44,842 nucleotides of DNA from Bacillota bacterium (lineage in GTDB: Bacteria; Bacillota; Bacilli; Bacillales_A; Planococcaceae): NCBI GenBank assembly GCA_018816185.1, contig JAHIWI010000366.1, positions 1 through 44,842 of the forward strand, written 5' to 3'. The number at the start of each line of letters is the position of its first letter. The stretch's first letter is position 1. A program made the position numbers and the translations under genes. The notes under the pieces are model-generated. The model was not told the DNA's origin and searched no databases. It worked only from the letters and a program-made list of their open reading frames with translations. Below, piece by piece: positions 42,662 to 44,842 of this stretch.

Positions 42662-44842
42662 GTGAAAATGACAAAAAATATAAGACGTAGATTTTCAATG
42701 TTCATGACGACAATCATGATTTTCAGTTTATGGCTACCATTTGTGCCAGCTAAACAGGCACTTGCGGTAGATACGGTTAAGACCAATGAGGTTGAAGCAA
42801 CTGATTCGGCAGAACGCCAAGTCCGTTTTACGTACATTCGTGAGGATGAAAATTTTGGCGAATGGAACATTTGGGCATGGAACACTGGCGTTAAAGATGA
42901 GCAAATTGATTTCGAAACAAAAGAAGGTAGTGAAGCAACCGTTCATATTGCGGTTGCACCGGAAACGGAACAATTTGGATTTGTTCTTCGAAGTACTTAT
43001 GACTGGAACACAGCTCAAAAAGAGTTTGGGGATCGTTTTATTCAAGTAAATAAAAACGACTCATTGACGAAGGCTTACATCACAAGTGGAGTTGAGCAAA
43101 TTCGAATTGTCCCTGATGGATCGGCTCCTGTTATTAATCAAGGTGATGCAACGTTTTATTACCGTGATAAAGACCTTTTCACAAACGATGCCATGCATAC
43201 GATTGAAAAAGTGGAGTTAAAGTTTAATGGAGAAACAACGGAAATGACGTACGAACCTGAGAATGAGAGATTTATTGTTTCATACAACGACATTCCTAAC
43301 GGGGAAACACCATACTCATTCCTTGTAACAAAAGATGGGGGTACAACTGAAGTAAGCGATCCTTACAATACAGTGGACGGTGTTTCAACGATTGATTTCC
43401 GTCAGGCTGATTTAACGGTTTCTGGTTCAGTTAAACCCACAACTATTGACTACAATCAAAACGCGGTTTTATCTGTAGGTATCGAAGGATTAACAGATGA
43501 TGTAACGATTACGAAAATCTTTGCGGACGCATCTTCTGTAGGGGGATCAGATAAGCTAGAGATTGATCCTTCATTAAAAGAAATTGCGATTGCAGTAGAT
43601 GAAGATACAACAGCTGGAATGAAAACAATTCCTTTAACTGCAGTAGATTCTTATGGAAACAATTACGAAGGTTCTGCGCAAGTTGAAGTGAAAACGAGAC
43701 AATCAACAGGAGATGCTGATTTTGATTGGGACGAGTCCGTTATTTACTTTATGTTAACGGATCGATTCTTTGATGGCGATTCTTCTAATAATGACCCTTA
43801 CGGCCTTAACTATGATTCGTCTAAACGTGGGACCTATCAAGGTGGGGACCTAAAAGGGATTACGACGAAGCTCGACTATCTTGAAAATCTTGGTGTCAAT
43901 ACGATTTGGATTAGTCCGATCGTCGAAAATGTTAAATATGACGTTCGTTCTGGCGAAAACGGTGAACCCTACTATGCTTATCATGGGTATTGGGCTAACA
44001 ATTTCGGGGAATTGAATCCGCATTTTGGAAAGATGGAAGATTTCCATGAATTAATCGATGCTGCTCATGAACGAGACATGAAAATCATGGTCGATGTGGT
44101 ATTAAATCATACAGGTTACGGGTTAAAAGAAATTGATGGAGACATGGTGAATCCGCCAGCAGGTTTCCCAACAGATGAAGATCGTTCAAGATTTAGCGAT
44201 ATTGTCCGTCAAGGGGCTGATATTGGAACAGACGAAGTAGTGGGTGAATTAGCTGGTCTACCTGATATTAAAACAGAAGACCCAGCAGTTCGTCAGCAAA
44301 TCATTGATTGGCAAACAAACTGGATCGATAAAGCTACTACGGAAAAAGGCAATACGATTGACTACTTCCGTGTAGATACAGTGAAGCATGTTGAAGATGC
44401 AACATGGATGAAGTTCAAAACTGTGTTAACAGATAAGAAACCTGAGTTTAAGATGATTGGTGAAGCTTGGGGTGCCAATGTTAACAATCAGTTAGGTTAC
44501 CTTGAAACAGGAATGATGGATTCATTACTGGATTTCGAGTTTAAAAATACAGCTCGTAGTTTCGTAAATGGTCAGTTGAAAGCTGCGAATGATGCACTGG
44601 TTTCGCGTAACGGGAAACTTGATAATACCGCTACATTAGGCCAATTCCTTGGTAGTCATGATGAAGATGGGTTCCTGCATTCTTTAGCGGGAGATGAAGG
44701 CAAGTTAAAAGTTGCTGCATCTCTTCAAGCTACTGCAAAAGGACAACCTGTTATTTATTACGGTGAAGAGCTTGGCTTAACTGGAGCAAATAATTATCCA
44801 CAATACGATAACCGATATGACTTTGCGTGGGATCAAGTTGAA
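42662..44842 (+). CDS. Secreted pullulanase-type GH13 alpha-glucan hydrolase, 3' end outside window
   Basis: The frame is open from GTG 42662 to the end (727 codons). GTG is preferred to the ATG two codons later because AGGGAGG (42645-42651) is about 10 nt ahead. Signal peptide to about residue 41 (ends KQALA). A CBM41/PUD-like domain (about 57-150) shows RFTYIREDENFGEWNIWAWN. A further beta domain leads to the GH13 barrel from about 355: DVVLNH (about 478), FRVDTVKHV with nucleophile Asp572, GEAWG with acid Glu601 and FLGSHDED with Asp667. It degrades starch, pullulan or related glucans outside the cell. The upstream cre site indicates catabolite repression. Confidence 0.9.
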   Translation, partial: MKMTKNIRRRFSMFMTTIMIFSLWLPFVPAKQALAVDTVKTNEVEATDSAERQVRFTYIREDENFGEWNIWAWNTGVKDEQIDFETKEGSEATVHIAVAPETEQFGFVLRSTYDWNTAQKEFGDRFIQVNKNDSLTKAYITSGVEQIRIVPDGSAPVINQGDATFYYRDKDLFTNDAMHTIEKVELKFNGETTEMTYEPENERFIVSYNDIPNGETPYSFLVTKDGGTTEVSDPYNTVDGVSTIDFRQADLTVSGSVKPTTIDYNQNAVLSVGIEGLTDDVTITKIFADASSVGGSDKLEIDPSLKEIAIAVDEDTTAGMKTIPLTAVDSYGNNYEGSAQVEVKTRQSTGDADFDWDESVIYFMLTDRFFDGDSSNNDPYGLNYDSSKRGTYQGGDLKGITTKLDYLENLGVNTIWISPIVENVKYDVRSGENGEPYYAYHGYWANNFGELNPHFGKMEDFHELIDAAHERDMKIMVDVVLNHTGYGLKEIDGDMVNPPAGFPTDEDRSRFSDIVRQGADIGTDEVVGELAGLPDIKTEDPAVRQQIIDWQTNWIDKATTEKGNTIDYFRVDTVKHVEDATWMKFKTVLTDKKPEFKMIGEAWGANVNNQLGYLETGMMDSLLDFEFKNTARSFVNGQLKAANDALVSRNGKLDNTATLGQFLGSHDEDGFLHSLAGDEGKLKVAASLQATAKGQPVIYYGEELGLTGANNYPQYDNRYDFAWDQVE

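Overview
The window looks like chromosomal DNA of a low-GC, Gram-positive, spore-former-type Firmicute (Bacillaceae or a close relative). This rests on AT-rich sequence, strong AGGAGG-type ribosome sites with ATG, TTG and GTG starts, S-layer-homology (SLH) surface proteins, a CcpA-type cre site and a Bacillus/Staphylococcus-style capsule locus. The species cannot be read from the sequence alone.

Layout. (1) 1-4942: three SLH-anchored surface enzymes (a 5'-truncated subtilase, an NlpC/P60 peptidase, a glucosaminidase), separated by hairpin terminators. (2) 5108-6952, minus strand: an LCP-family wall-polymer transferase and a degenerate SGNH-like protein. (3) 7111-25583: a capsule/exopolysaccharide locus. 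It holds a tyrosine-kinase control module (modulator, BY-kinase, PHP phosphatase), a CapD-type membrane dehydratase, a priming sugar transferase, four glycosyltransferase-type genes in all (three GT4-like plus the priming enzyme), capE and capF, a MurJ-like flippase, CapI (UDP-GlcA 4-epimerase), a Wzy-like polymerase, a TviB-type UDP-HexNAc dehydrogenase, an SDR and capG. The UDP-L-FucNAc genes capE-capF and capG are normally adjacent but here are split by about 9 kb of very AT-rich genes, which is presumably the serotype-specific block. (4) 25584-30724: a graveyard of mobile DNA. It contains an IS21-type remnant, two decayed RAYT (REP-associated Y1/HUH transposase) genes, gene fragments and about ten copies of a roughly 143-bp hairpin element. 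(5) 29774-31654: an Abi-C-like protein and an orphan LHH nuclease toxin cartridge with its SUKH-type (SMI1/KNR4) immunity gene. (6) 32034-33956: a small membrane protein flanked by duplicated terminators, and an SLH lytic transglycosylase. (7) 34614-39587: a c-di-GMP-I riboswitch with terminator in front of a 1608-residue fibronectin-like repeat protein. (8) 39874-41859: an OatA-like acyltransferase. (9) 42551-44842: a cre site and a secreted pullulanase-type GH13 enzyme running off the window.

As a whole this is a cell-surface region: S-layer enzymes, wall-polymer attachment, capsule synthesis, O-acetylation and a c-di-GMP-controlled giant surface protein. The most unusual part is 25.7-30.7 kb, where a RAYT gene and its hairpin elements recur as same-direction [element + RAYT 3' end] units. 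Comparing the two RAYT copies pinpoints a one-base deletion that inactivated one of them.
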